A program made the translations under genes and the position numbers. A DNA stretch of 64,000 bases from Primula veris (Eukaryota > Streptophyta > Magnoliopsida > Ericales > Primulaceae), in the NCBI GenBank assembly GCA_963682055.1, contig OY821749.1, positions 31,813,631-31,877,630 of the forward strand, written 5' to 3'. Shown in pieces: positions 1 through 11,832 of this stretch (position 1 is its first letter; the number at the start of each line of letters is the position of its first letter). A model generated the notes under the pieces. That model was not told the DNA's origin, did not search any database, and was given only the letters and a program-made list of their open reading frames with translations.

Positions 1-987
1 ACATAGTGTGAAATATCTAATTACCACATTATTCAACGTCTATTTGAGTAACTCCGCTATGTTCAATTCTTTATGTGTTCGTAAAACTTATTACTAAAAT
101 ATAAGAGTGAGCTATCATTTTAGCGTTGTATGGTTTTGGATGATTTATAATCAACATGTAACACTTACGATTCTACTCAATTCACGTTGTATTTTTGGGA
201 TGTTGAAGAGGCAGAAATAGAGTGTGATTAGATTGTGGTAATACGGTAATCAATAAAAAAAAGAGTAGGGTATTTTTGATTTTTGAAAAAAATACACCAA
301 AATTTGGCAGTCTCAGATCTATTGGCTTCGCTACTATAAATATCTCAGCGAATATTAAACTTCATGAAGTCAATAATGTTTTCAAGTTGTAAGTTGCAAC
401 TCTAATTTGTCAATTACCTTGCGAGTGGAAAAACAACTCTACGATATAAGTTCAATTACGATATAAGACTCACCGTAGATTCACATGAATAGTTTGCAAC
501 CTATCATTTTGAATTTAACACAAATTCTACACAAGAATCTCTACAATACAACAACATTCCTTCAGATACATACAACCATACACAATAGTCAATAGTATAC
601 AACTCTGTTGATGGCCTAAACACCTCAAGTTAGTTACAATCTAGATCAGACAACTTGTAAAGATAAAACTGTGACACCACGAAAACACACACAACTACTA
701 ACTACGAAGACGAGCCTCGGCATTATACTTTTACGCCTCACAAAACTTCACGATGGATTTGCTAGCTTGAAACTTTGTGAATACCTGACAAAATACCAAA
801 AATTTTGTTAGCTACAATATCTTTTTTCATTTTTAATAAACTCCTGTATGCATAATCACCATTCTATTTTAATACTGTTGAAACTCCGAAGATGTTACAC
901 TGTATTGAATTTCAAGTTGTGAACTTATAGATCGAGTTTCTCTATGAACTATGTAATACATACGTATATATTAAACGCAGACATAAT

Positions 988-3900
988 TTACCTCAATGGG
1001 GCACTGATACGACTAGTTCTGCGATCTTGATCCTTGCTAGTACGTATTGCAGCTACCTCTTTTTCCATTGCCAACATTTCTCTCCTCATCTTTTTCGCCT
1101 CTACTTCCATTGCTTTGTTTAATGTTTCCACCTTCTTTGCCAACATCTAGAGACAACACACGAGAGATGAGTATGAGATGCATGTAAATTCAAAAAACAT
1201 GTGGGCTGTGTGTTTAATTTTGGTTCAGTAAAGACTAAACTCTAAAGTGCCCTTTACTTATACAAAATACGAAAAATGCTACAGAAAATGCGTTGATGAA
1301 TAGGTTCCTAAATAACCTGTCCCAGATTCTATTTACAAGAACAACCTAGTTTCAGAGCTAAGATAATTTATCCCAGTTGTTTATACTGTCTATGGAAAAA
1401 ACTTCCATGTGAAAATTAAATAATATGAAGGTTGTTTGGACAAAAGTTTACAAAGTTTTGGGCTAAAAACCATTCGATTAAGAATGTAAATGAAAACCGA
1501 AAATCTTATGTTTCCTCAAGAGGTTTCTTCATGAAATCCAAATCATATGCAAACAAAGGGGTTGGCTATGTTTCATCGTTTCAGCTGGAAAAAACAGTAA
1601 GCAGGAATGTAAACGAAAAACTGAATGACTTTGCTTGCAAACAAAGGGGTTTGGCTATGTTTCATCGTTTCAGCTGGAAAAAACAGTAAGCAGGAATGTA
1701 AACGAAAAACTGAATGACTTTGCTTGCAAACAAAGGGGTTTGGCTATGTTTCATCGTTTCAGCTGGAAAAAACAGTAAGCAGGAATGTAAACGAAAAACT
1801 GAATGACTTTGCTAGCCTAAACGTCATTTTTGTCCCTAAAGCTGTGATCATCCTCATGACTTCAATTAATTTCAGAGATTTGTTTTTACAACACAACCTA
1901 GTTTCAGACTAGATATTATTACCAACAATGGTTTTCATGTTCACTAAAACATTTCAAGGCTAATAGCCTTAAGATAAAACACAACAATCAGTTGACAAGC
2001 CCTTTCATTGTTTCGGCCGGAAAACCTTTTAAACAATAAATAGAAAATGAAAATTTCGAGTCTCCTACCTCAATTGAATCATCTTTATCTTTAAGGCTTC
2101 GATCTTTCTCATGGCAAGATTTTCGCAAAGTAATAACTTCTTTCTGTAACATATCATATAGCACCCCAGAAACATAATCGCCATTTTCTGTTTTCATTTT
2201 GTCACAAACAACCCCATTCTCATTCTCATGTGAGAAACCTCCATCGTTGCAGCTATTATTATCATTTTGCACATTTTCATTCGAAACTGGCTCATCCCCA
2301 TCTATTGATCTGTCACTATCAAATGATCCTGTTGAGTTCTTCACATTCTTCAAAAGATCACAGGCACCATTCGATGTAAAGGACCGAATCTGACCGTTTA
2401 ATTTCTTAGATAAATAACCATTTGACGATAATTTTGACAAACTTTCAACACCACCTATAGACTGGCGTCTTGAATGTCCATTGCCTATGCTTCTGACCTT
2501 AGCTGGTGGTGTATGTGAAATTCCATTTGGAGACGACTTCATTTTTTCTTCCAAAACTTTAAAACGTAACTGGAACTTTTCCTGTACAAACCAATCAATC
2601 AACATGGCATGAGTGTAAATTTTAACGACACAAACAACTAGGAACACGGAGGAATAATAAAAGTGGATAGAAAGGAATGAAATTTACTTTTAACTGTGCT
2701 TCAGCCTTAGCTGTGCGCTCTGCTACAGCCAGTTTGTCTCGAAGCTGTTGCATTTCTCCCTACAAAAATACAGCATACTCAATTTAATTTTCAGTCGGTA
2801 TTTAGGACACTATCAGATGAGTAGACATAAACTTCTAATTATATGCCACAACTATTGATTAATTACCACAAAAATTACATTGAAATTACTGATTTATTTG
2901 GTAACATTACATTTTTCTACGATTTTATTTCCCATGGTGTACCAAATCGAAAGAAATTCATAGGTTGGGGTGGTAAACAGTTACAAAACATAAAAAAATT
3001 ATACACATTGTTCTTAGTCTGTGTACTAATGAGTAATGTCTATCACCTTTTTTCTATTTTAGTCCCCGATCTATGTTTTTGTTTTCCTAATTTTGGTCCA
3101 TAGTCCATCCATGGTTGTCTCCCTGTGCAGTGTACTAAATTTGTCAAAAAATATATTCCATACCAATTGCTAATTATCATAGATTAGTGTTCAAAATTTG
3201 TACCTGGTGATATGTTAGTTATAATTTGCTATTTCCCCTATATATACATAACACACCATATACTGAACTATAAAAGTGATGTACCTGAATGAACCTTCTC
3301 TCTTCAAGCCATTGCTTTACAGGCATAACTTTGTCAGTGGCATCTTTCCAATCATTTGCAACTACAACCGCAACTCTGTTGGCACTAACTTTAGCACGAG
3401 CTAATTCTCTATCAAGCATTTTTTTCTCTTCCTACAAAAATTTAAAATTCATTATAATAAACATAAGATAATAATTTAGGAATTTTAAGTTAAAGTATAA
3501 GATTTTTACATTCATCTCTTGCACTTTCCTCTGGTAGTCACGCACAGCATTTGCAGCGGCTCCACCAGCCAAAACAGCTTCCTCAAGCTCTCTTACAGTC
3601 TGAGTTAGTTTCTCAACCTCAGCTACTTTTTGCCGATGCATTTTGTCCAATATTCTATTCTCCTCCTGAACCAACAAAAAAGAAATCTCATTAAAATTTG
3701 TCGTTTTTTTTCTTCAGAAAAAGTCATTCAATTCTTGAACTGTAAACAAGGTCTGTCTACCTATTGTTTCTTCTGTGTGGTAATGTAATACCCTGCATTT
3801 ATCGTTGTTTGGTTGCAGCTTTTAAGGCTCAGATTTTTTTAGATTTTGGTTTAAAAGGCGAACAACATTTGGCTGACCAACTTAAAATCTGAGCCTTAAT

Positions 3901-6306
3901 GTTTATCTTTTTCATGAAAAAGCTAGTAAGTTTAAATCTGGTCAAACCTAGTTATTTTGTCAGGTTAAAAGAATCCAGCTTAGCTGCTTAAAATCTGTAA
4001 CCCAAAAAACCCTTGTTATCATTGTTGACAAAGGGAGATATATTTGGAAACAGTAAAGACCTGGCATATCTCTATTTGCTTCATTAGATCTTGATTTTTG
4101 TTTTGTAGATCATCAACCAAAGCTGCTTTCGCCAAAGCCATTTGTACCGTCTTCTCGGCCTCTAAAAGAGCAGCCTCTTTCGATTTTGTGAGACGGTCTA
4201 ATGCTCTATTATCATCTTGTAACTTCGCCACCTAATCAACAACAACAAAAACTCATAACAAGATTACACTGAAACTGTTTTACCCTACATAGATCAGCAA
4301 CTAGTAGACTAGTGTATAAAATGTTGGCTATCGAAATAAATGTTATAAAATCTCCTAGAATTGTAATATTGGTATAGGCCATTTGTGGTTGTACAAATTA
4401 GAAATCTGACAAAAGACTTTAGTGTATAAAATGAGTAAGTATCCCACAGAAATTTAAAGAACTGTCTAAGAAGCTATATTTAAAATAATACTCCTAATTA
4501 TTTTTTACCTCTAATCGAGCCAGTTTTAGCTCTGCCTCGAGGGGAGCGATAATGGCTTCAATAGGCGGCATGTCATCGTCTTTTTGAGCAGCGTGTACCC
4601 TTCGAAGGGTTGCTTCTGCAGCAAATTGTGCTGCTAAAGCTGATTTTTTCTCATCATTTATCTTTTTCGTTTCTAGGTTCTGGAAATTAGTATAAGCGTG
4701 TTGTATCAAGTGAACTATAATACGTGGAGTTGATTAAAAAAGGGAAAATGAGAATAAAAGCGGCGTACCTTGCTTTCTAGAAGAGCTTCGGTTAGTTTCA
4801 GCTTCTCGTCCACTTTCATCAGCTCATCAGTTAACTATAAAAATGTTATTAAATAGAAATATTTGTGAGAAACCTATCAATCCTAAAGTTATGGAGATCA
4901 GCAAATGACACTTCTTTTCGAGTACAAAACTCCAAGAAAACTTGCTATCATCGATTAGCAAAGTAAGATCTAAGTTATAAATTTCAGTTCCCCGTATCAA
5001 TTATTACAAGGAAAAACTAAAAACGACAAATCAAATAATTAAGAAAATTGCAAACATACCTCTTCAACTGCCTTCTCCTTTAGGCGATCAGAGTATTTCA
5101 ATGCTTTGATTTCAGCTTGAGCATCCCCGAGTTCCCTTTCTTTATCTGTTAAAATGACCACAATACAGTTCCTTCGGTTAACTAACCTCCTCATACAAAT
5201 AAGTAAATATACAAATCTTAGTTAAATACTTAATTATTTAATTGTTCAGTTTCTTCGATCAGTGTATGAGTATAGCAATTAGCATAACAGAAAATGTCCT
5301 CAATTTAACATTTAAAGGTTGACAATCCAGTTTTCCATTGCTTTCTTAGTTAAATAGCAACTATATTCATTAAATACTTTCGGAAAAAAAATTATGGACA
5401 ACATCCGATTATATTTTTAGTATACTTTATAGTTAAAATAAAATATTAAACACCATTTTTTTTACAATGTGTTGTAATCCGCTCAAATGGTAAAGTAGTT
5501 TGGTATTTTACATAGGAGATCATGAGTTCGAAACTCTTTAGTTACAATTTAATTTTGTTTTTATTTTGATTTGTATTTATCGAGCAACAGACAAAATTCG
5601 AGTCTTAGGCATTCCGAGATACCGGGCCGGCACTGCATACCAAGGTCCTAGACCAAATACTTTCTCATAAATTGACGAATATAGCTCCGTTCTCAAGGCA
5701 GCTACCGGGCTACGCTCGAGCATATAGCTCGGTTCTTCAATTTTCACCACTATATTTACTTGGTAATGACTTAATATTGTTTTTAAAAAAAAATGACTTG
5801 ATGACATTTTATTAATACTCACTCGCTCCGTCCACAATATAAGTCCACTACCGCAACTCCCCCGATTTAAGCGAACATCGTCGTTAACCTGCTTTTACAC
5901 CTACTTTCCAAATTTTTCCATTAACGTTTTACGCCTTTTATTATTATTTAAGTTAACGTTAGATGGACAAATACGTAAAACTACATATTAAAACTTTCTA
6001 TAAATAAAAATTGGACTTATATTGTGAAACAGCCCAAAACGAAATAGTATATTTAGTACATGGAACGGAACGGAGGGAGTAATAATTTATTTTCATCGAT
6101 TTTAGAGAGAGAAAGAGACCTCGGAGGTCGTTTTCGAGGCGGTTAAGTTCGACTCTAACCGGGTCAGAACCGTGAAGGACCCCGATGACGTCATCGATAT
6201 CGGAGTTCGACCGTAAAAACGCCGCCGGAGGCTTTTTCCGGTTAACCGGAGTGTTTTTTGACGCCGGTAAAGCGTCTCCGTTGATGATGACGTGGCCATT
6301 CGCCAT
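988..6306 (-). CDS. MAP70: Microtubule-associated protein 70 (MAP70 family), complete, ten exons
   Basis: Plant-specific coiled-coil protein that binds cortical microtubules; family members act in cell-wall patterning and growth. I read ten exons, all with GT/AG borders and phases that fit: 6306-6120, 5145-5060, 4834-4769, 4679-4509, 4231-4061, 3665-3510, 3431-3285, 2759-2688, 2581-2069 and 1146-988 (stop TAA at 990-988). They total 1728 nt, 575 residues, a little shorter than the long MAP70 members. Family hallmarks: LHGSDPVRVELNRLEND near residues 44-60, AAQFAAEATLRRVHAAQKDD, KLQDDNRALDRLTKSKEAAL, VAEVEKLTQTVRELEEAV, VMPVKQWLEERRF and a C-terminal MEVEAKKMRREM coil. Almost the whole protein is predicted coiled coil, apart from a Ser/Asn-rich stretch in exon 9. 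No lesions. The start is the only Met giving the conserved N-terminal block in frame. The C-terminus is less certain: AG|GTAAAT at the stop is also a good donor, and a short alternative exon may lie near 780. Confidence 0.93.
1549..1815. repeat. 89-bp tandem repeat, about three copies, in the last MAP70 intron
   Basis: The string ttggctatgtttcatcg recurs at 1562, 1651 and 1740, giving a strict 89-bp period with almost no differences between copies. A diverged fourth unit seems to lie just upstream (about 1450-1510, sharing ggct..aaccat..aatgtaaatgaaaac). The array produces two overlapping chance open frames with repeated amino-acid blocks; these are not coding because they run opposite to MAP70 inside its intron. 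Confidence 0.85.
5455..5575 (+). mobile_element. Possible tRNA-derived SINE head in MAP70 intron 1
   Basis: The segment has a tRNA-like A box (gctcaaatggtaaag) and about 45 bp later a B box (gagttcgaaactc), spaced as in an internal pol III promoter, followed by a T-rich tail. I could not delimit a target-site duplication, so this is a tentative call. Confidence 0.4.
5818..6079. mobile_element. Stowaway-like MITE in MAP70 intron 1
   Basis: Terminal inverted repeats begin ctcactcgctccgtcc on the left and end ggaacggagggag on the right, matching the CTCCCTCCGT-type ends of Stowaway (Tc1/mariner-derived) MITEs. The element is flanked by TA on both sides (5816-5817 and 6080-6081), the expected 2-bp target duplication. 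Inner sequence continues the symmetry (atataagtcca / tggacttatat). Length 262 bp, noncoding. Confidence 0.8.
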
Positions 6307-6324
6307 TGCAGAAATCCAGTACTT

Positions 6325-6347
6325 GTATATATATATATATATTGTAT

Positions 6348-6417
<70 letters not shown>
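6325..6417. repeat. (TA)n-(GA)n compound microsatellite upstream of MAP70
   Basis: About 55 bp of TA-rich repeat (6325-6380) runs directly into about 37 bp of GA repeat (6381-6417). It lies 20-110 bp upstream of the MAP70 start codon, so it probably overlaps the 5' UTR or core promoter. On the coding strand it reads as CT repeats, a common feature of plant 5' leaders. Confidence 0.9.
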
Positions 6418-6419
<2 letters not shown>

Positions 6420-6553
6420 GGAGTGAGAGAGAATTTGGGAAATGAGTTTTTAAGGGATATATATAAGGTTTAGATTATTAAAATGGATTTTAGGGATAAT
6501 TAGTTTTTAGGACTTTTAGTTTTGGAGTTTGCCGATTGAACCTTGTTTTAAGG

Positions 6554-6851
6554 GTTATGACAGAAATGGTCTGTTAAATTAACGAAAAGAATCGGATTAA
6601 TTGACTTGATAGAGTGCTGAGACTAGTTAACACGTTAAAAGTGACTCCAACACCCCCCACTCCGCTAAATAGGAAAAATGATTTTATCGATTAAGAGCAG
6701 TGGGGTTCATGACATAAATGGTCTATTAAATTAATGAAAAGAATCGGATTAATTGACTTGATAGAGTGCTGAGTTAACACGTTAAAAGTGACTCCAACAC
6801 CCCTCACCCCGCTAAATAGGAAAAATGCTTTTATCGATTAAGAGCAGTGAT
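6554..6851. repeat. Tandem duplication of a ~150-bp unit
   Basis: The block starting near 6554 (gaatcggattaattgacttg at 6589) is repeated at 6741, a period of about 150 bp. The copies differ by a few substitutions and one 4-bp indel. Both end in ttatcgattaagagcagtg. No open frame; it lies just upstream of MAP70, so it could carry duplicated regulatory sequence, but nothing in it identifies a function. Confidence 0.85.
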
Positions 6852-6977
6852 ACTTGTAGACTGGAAATTAAATTTATGAATTTTCATCTTAAAACTATGG
6901 AATTTTAATTAATCTAGCCATCTGAAATCATTGTAACTGATGAAATATATGCTTGTTGAGATGTTTATTATCCTTTT

Positions 6978-7108
6978 TTTTTTTTTTTTTTTTTTTTGAT
7001 TCCTTCTTTGGAGGAAAACCTGCGAAACTTGCAGGCGACAGGGTTCGAACCCTGGTGGTGAGCGTGGTATACTCGGGTAACAACCACGTGGCTACCAACC
7101 ACTTGCTC
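6978..7108 (-). mobile_element. tRNA-derived SINE with target-site duplication
   Basis: On the minus strand the element begins gagcaagtggttggtagcc (A-box-like), carries the B box gggttcgaaccc, and ends in about 24 A residues (the T run at 6973-6997 on the plus strand). It is flanked by a 14-15 bp direct repeat gtttattatccttt at 6963-6977 and 7109-7123. A tRNA-like head, oligo(A) tail and long target duplication together are diagnostic of a SINE moved by target-primed reverse transcription. The intact flanking repeat suggests a fairly recent insertion. Confidence 0.88.
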
Positions 7109-7740
7109 GTTTATTATCCTTTTGTTAAAATAAACTAGGAAGAATTTTTCTATGCTGGTATGTTGAGATATTGGTAAGGTCTAAATCTTAATTTGTACCT
7201 CATACAATATTTTTTCTTTGAAAAGTTGAGATTCTAAAATTTAATATATCTCATATGTTTACCATAAGTATTTTCTAGATTTTAGTAGAAAAGGCATGTT
7301 CTATTTGTTTAGACAGTTCGACTACTATGTAAATAAAACTAAATCCGATATCTAAAATGTTGTTAACATTCCTCTAATAAATATTTTATCAATCATAATG
7401 AGGTAATTAATGCTAATTTTAAAAATAGTAAATGTAATTATTAATTTATTATCATAGATAAATGCAATATTTAACTTTAATATAGGTAATTAATGCTTAT
7501 CCTATGCCCAAGAGGCACAAGTTAGCAAAACCCGTTTAAATTTTACTCGAGAACGAGAAAAACAAAGATAGTCGTTAAAGACTTTTAGTCTTGTAGTTTG
7601 AATCCAATTCCAAAATGGTACTCGTGTTTAATTTTTTAAATAAGTTGTTATCTACTCATTTCCGGTTCATCTTTCTCAAAATCAAGTTAACCGTTTATAT
7701 TAATAAAACTGAATAGAGTAAAATTATTACATATACGTTT

Positions 7741-7985
7741 GAGATAAACGTGTAACAAACCGCGCCGCTAGTCCTATTTTAATAGAAAATCCTAACATTC
7801 TAAAGACATATTCAGCCGAACCTACAGTCAACACATTTCTGTTCATAACTTTATGCATTCTCCTGAGAATCTCAAGAGACCCAGTAGCTAAAAACTCAAA
7901 TGTATCAAACGTAAAAGGTATGAAACCGTGTTGATTGGTCTTCTCATGTTTTTCTACCTTCGATGCCGCTGCGATAACAGTTAGT
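7741..7985 (-). pseudogene. Relic of a plant retroelement/auxilin-like ORF C-terminus
   Basis: The minus strand reads AAASKVEKHEKTNQHGFIPF and continues TFDTFEFLATGSLEILRRM, then FRMLGFSIKIGLAARFVTR. This matches, from memory, the conserved tail (NQHAFIPFAFDTFGFLAP...LAAQLVARLP) of reverse-transcriptase-associated or 'auxilin-like' ORFs scattered through eudicot genomes. The frame is closed upstream by a TAA in the GACTAACTAACT run, and there is no start codon or remaining domain. It is a decayed fragment. Confidence 0.6.
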
Positions 7986-8109
7986 TAGTCGAAATAATGT
8001 GGGGACCCATTTAGCACTTGTGTTATATCAACGGTTGGATTTGATTTTTTCTCTTTACTCCCAACGGTCAGAATCGGCTAGTAGACTTTAGCATCAAATT
8101 TAGGGTGAA

Positions 8110-9780
8110 AAGCAAATAAAATCCCCCACTGACTAACTACTTATGATTTTCAAATATTCCCTTTGAAATATCAACTTTAGCATTTTACATCCATATGTTT
8201 TAAAGTTTTGTGAATGTTGTTCATCATAAATTGGCATAAAGTATAACTTTAAGCTTCATGATTCGTCTTATCTCGCTACATAAAACTATTATCACGAGAG
8301 CAACAGTTTAGTAACATTTTTTTTATGATACTTATGAGTTGTTGTTGAAATTTAGCAACAATAATATAACAACAATAACTGTTACTAAGTGCGGATAAAT
8401 GTTGTTTTACTATAGCTTAATTTTTAGCAACAAGTCTTATTCTAGTAACAGATTATTTGTTACCATATTGTTATTTTCTTGTATAAATCCGAATTTAATA
8501 TACATTATGTTGTTTCTTAATAGTTAAACAACTCAATTAACCGATTGCGGGCTGAGCCAATTTTTGCTGAACAAACTTGCTATTTTATATTAGTTTTTGG
8601 TATTAAACCGATGCCGACGACTTTTTTTAATCGTATTATAGGGAAAGAGTTATGTCCTTGTTATTAAAAAAAAATCATCTATATTTCACCATAGAATTGT
8701 ACAAATTTACAATTAATATAGGGCTACACTCTTATTTCTGATGTCATGTGTCATGACTATATGTATCTTGATCGAGTAATACTTGTATAAAAGAAAAGGT
8801 ATCAAGGATGTTGTATAATGAAAAGTAGCTTGTATTGGAATTGAAGTTATGACAGCAACAAAAGTGAATGAATAATACACAGAATATAATGTAAAGCTGG
8901 TGAAGCAAAAGAAGTGGCAGATGGATCAAACAAAGTGGATTAGATTAGGGGTTTGTTTGGTAGAGTGTGGTATAATAAAGAAATAGACAAGTGCACATGC
9001 CTTGATGAATAAGTGAATGCACATGTGTGGGGGGTGCCTTGCAGGACAGACTATGACCATGTATGAAAAAAAACTTAAAAGAAAAAGATACGTTTATCGA
9101 TGTAGTGTATCGGTATAATATTCGGTAAGTATACTGGAACAGGTTTTAATACAAGTCTAACGGGTGCACTAATACAAAAAAAACCACTTTGTAAAAATGT
9201 TAAGAATATGAATATATATGTAAATATACAATAATATTACTAAGGACAATCAGTGATTAGTTTGTTTTTGAAAACGAATTGTTCAATATAGATGTTTTAA
9301 ACGTATATTAATAACGACTCTCGAAGACTAACAAAAGCCTTCATATTTAGATTTCTGAGTTCGCTATTGTTGTTACGATCTTGCCAGACTTCTAAAATCG
9401 ATGCACAAGTTCATAAGAGTTTAGAAGTAGGCGACAAACGTTGGAAACAAAAAGGGAGAGGGCTAACCAATGAGCCAGGGAGTGCGATTTAAGGATAACC
9501 ATAGAACATGTTGGTGAAGAAGTTGCACACTAGAGAGAATAATTTGCAAATAAAGTTGTAACGAAGTAGAGTTGTAGCCGATAGGTGGTGGTGATTGATG
9601 ATTATCAGAGTGATCAAGCCGACATGATCGGTCTACATCTTTAGGAAACCTAAAAAAAATATCTTTTCTAGAAACAAGTATTACCATAAATGATTAGAAG
9701 ACTTTAGATTAACCCATTGACATAATTGAGTCTTGCAATATTACTATTGAAATTTCAAGGACTTAATAATTTTGTAATAG
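8110..9780. other. Intergenic DNA, nothing recognised
   Basis: AT-rich sequence with only short chance frames (60-75 codons, no recognisable motif). I see no RNA gene, no clear element termini and no tandem repeat. The same holds for 7130-7740 and 10100-10690. Confidence 0.6.
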
Positions 9781-9795
9781 TAATATGAAGCGGCT

Positions 9796-10020
9796 CTCCC
9801 GACAGGGGCGGTCCCAGTGCAAGTCGACCAAGGCTCGAGCCTTGGACAAACCATGTCGACCAGTTCTTTTTAGGGCAATGTCAGCCACTTATACAGTTTT
9901 TAGATATTTTCTCTATGTGTCATGGTTCGAATCCCACTTTCTACGTTTTTTTCCTATGCATTCATTAATATTAAGGGCAACAAAAAATTTAAACCTTGGA
10001 CAAGTCCGTCTCCCTACCCT
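9796..10020. mobile_element. Degenerate hAT-like MITE remnant
   Basis: The left side reads aggggcggtcccagtg...gagccttggacaaa and the right side aaaccttggacaagtccgtc, an inverted arrangement like the CAGGGGCGG-ended nonautonomous hAT elements of plants. A pol III B-box-like word (ggttcgaatccc) lies inside. I found no convincing 8-bp target duplication. Confidence 0.4.
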
Positions 10021-10689
10021 TTTATCGTTAGAATCCGAACCTCTATTTTTTAGGAGTAATAAAATCGTCACAAACCGAACCTTAGGATAAACAAGATATA
10101 CTACTGTCATGTATTATACGCTTAGCATTTACCAAACTTAAACGTTGAGCTAAAATTGTTAGGGATGCAAGTTTTTTCACATTTCTCTATACCATTTATG
10201 GGAAATTGGGAATTAGTATAATGAATGAACTTTCAATAATTGGCAGGCTCTTCTTTATCTACTTGCCCCACACGGTAGCCTATCATTTGTGACTCATTAA
10301 TTATTACAAGTTTTGAAATAATATTATAGTAATATGCACATACGTGATACATGTAAGTACCAAGTATTATGCATTTTTTGTCTTTGCTTATTATAAGAGA
10401 AAACGTACCAATGTGGGAGTCTAAACTGTACGGCAAAAAGGACCTCAACAATTGGCCAAAGGAACAAAAATACAATTTATTTTTTTTTCATTTTTCTACC
10501 TGCATTTGTGTATTGGAAATAGTAAATATTCAAATACTCCATTCAACGTGATTTTTCACTTATTAATAAGTTAATTACTGACCTAATGTGAAATTATCTT
10601 GGGCGTAATTGCTTGTTATTGCATAAAAGCAATGCTTCAAAATTGGACAAGCCATTGTACTCCTCATCTTTGGGAGCAATATATTAAGT

Positions 10690-10790
10690 TTGAACCAGGG
10701 CCCAATTTTGGGTCAGGCCTAAGAAGCACTGATCTAGAGCCTAAAAAAAAACGTATATTTTTAAGTTACCGTTTGATAAAATATTAAATA
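10690..10790. mobile_element. Truncated copy of the 58.8-59.4 kb dispersed repeat
   Basis: The run agagcctaaa...acgtatatttttaag...ataaaatattaaata matches 58860-58920 (agagccccc...aacgtatatttttaag...gtaaaatattaaata). Only about 80 bp is shared before it abuts the next repeat at about 10788. Confidence 0.5.
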
Positions 10791-11100
10791 CTAGTAAAAG
10801 TTACTCACGCGTTGCGTGTGAGACGCATAATGACATAAATCTCGTAATATATTTTATTTTTGACATAATATTCAGACTTGGTATAATTTATTATAGTTAC
10901 GGAGGTTAAAAAGAATTGTTAATTAATTTAGTGTACATCCGTAATTAGTAAAATATATTGAGGACAAATAGTTAATTAATTAGATTATCTATATTGGTAA
11001 TTATTAAAATAGAACGAGAGTATTTTTAAAAAAAATTGACAAAATTGGAGAGACTCAATTTTTTTTTGATTTGCTTATATTAATAGTATGATATATATAA
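10788..11100. mobile_element. Dispersed MITE-like element, copy 1
   Basis: Begins atactagtaaaagttactcac and ends ttatattaatagtatgata; the ends are imperfect inverted repeats (ATACTAGTAA versus ATACTATTAA). A second copy at 33646-33900 shares the order of blocks (atattcaga..tggta, aattgttaattaattta, gagagtattttt, ttatattaatagtatgata). No coding capacity. The superfamily is not clear to me. Confidence 0.6.
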
Positions 11101-11624
11101 TTTATTTAATTTATCTAATTAATAATTATATGTGACCAAATAATGGTTTGAACGTAACACTAGAATACATAAATCGACTGACAAACTATGTCTATTCCTA
11201 CATTCTATCAGTCTGTCCAATTTAAACACTGTTTTTCTTTTTTTGCATTTGGTCTGGGAACTGTAAATTTTTAGCTGAATTGCACACCTTTTAATTCATA
11301 CTCAAAAAACCTAACATATATTTGCTTACAAATATACGATACAGAACTCCTATGCCGGCATTGTATTACCATTGCGTTTGCGCATCGATGCGTGTTTACA
11401 AGTGTGCCCGTGAAAGAAATTAAACGGTGACATAAGTACAAGAACACCTCAATTAACTGAAAACCTGATTAATTATCATCATATACTCCTTTAATATAAG
11501 ATTTTATCAAATCAAGCATATTTTTGTATAAAAAGAGAAAAATACAGCATATTAAAACTCCAACAACCCAGTAATTATTTGGTTTAGTAAAAGCATATGC
11601 AAGTCTCTAAAATCAGTTTATACT

Positions 11625-11626
<2 letters not shown>

Positions 11627-11666
<40 letters not shown>

Positions 11667-11832
11667 TCTCAATTCCTACTTAATTGTCTTCTATGTAATT
11701 ACGTACAATTTCGAGCGGCTTATAACATGTATCAAAATTTTCATTCTAATAATTTTAATACAATTAAATTGACCGATCAAAATTATACGTAATTTCCTAA
11801 TGAACAATTAATTAGAACGGATGAAGTGGTAA
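11627..11832. repeat. (TA)n microsatellite abutting a decayed Stowaway-like MITE
   Basis: A TA run (about 11627-11664) leads into tactctcaattcctacttaattgtc, whose inverted counterpart ends at about 11832 (gacaattaatt-type core, then aacggatgaagtggta). The ends resemble Stowaway termini but are diverged. Confidence 0.5.

Noticed and set aside
3800..4010. Short inverted repeat (aaggctcagatttt / aaaatctgagcctta) in MAP70 intron 5
   Set aside because: May be a decayed MITE with gtttggttgcagc-type ends, but termini and target site are not clear enough to annotate.
5577..5837. 86-codon minus-strand frame with unusually GC-rich sequence in MAP70 intron 1
   Set aside because: The odd composition was worth a look, but there is no family match, it overlaps the Stowaway end, and MAP70 splicing skips it. 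Possibly a retroelement scrap.
7021..7105. Candidate tRNA gene (B box ggttcgaaccc)
   Set aside because: No cloverleaf arms outside the boxes, plus an A tail and target duplication: it is the SINE at 6978-7108.
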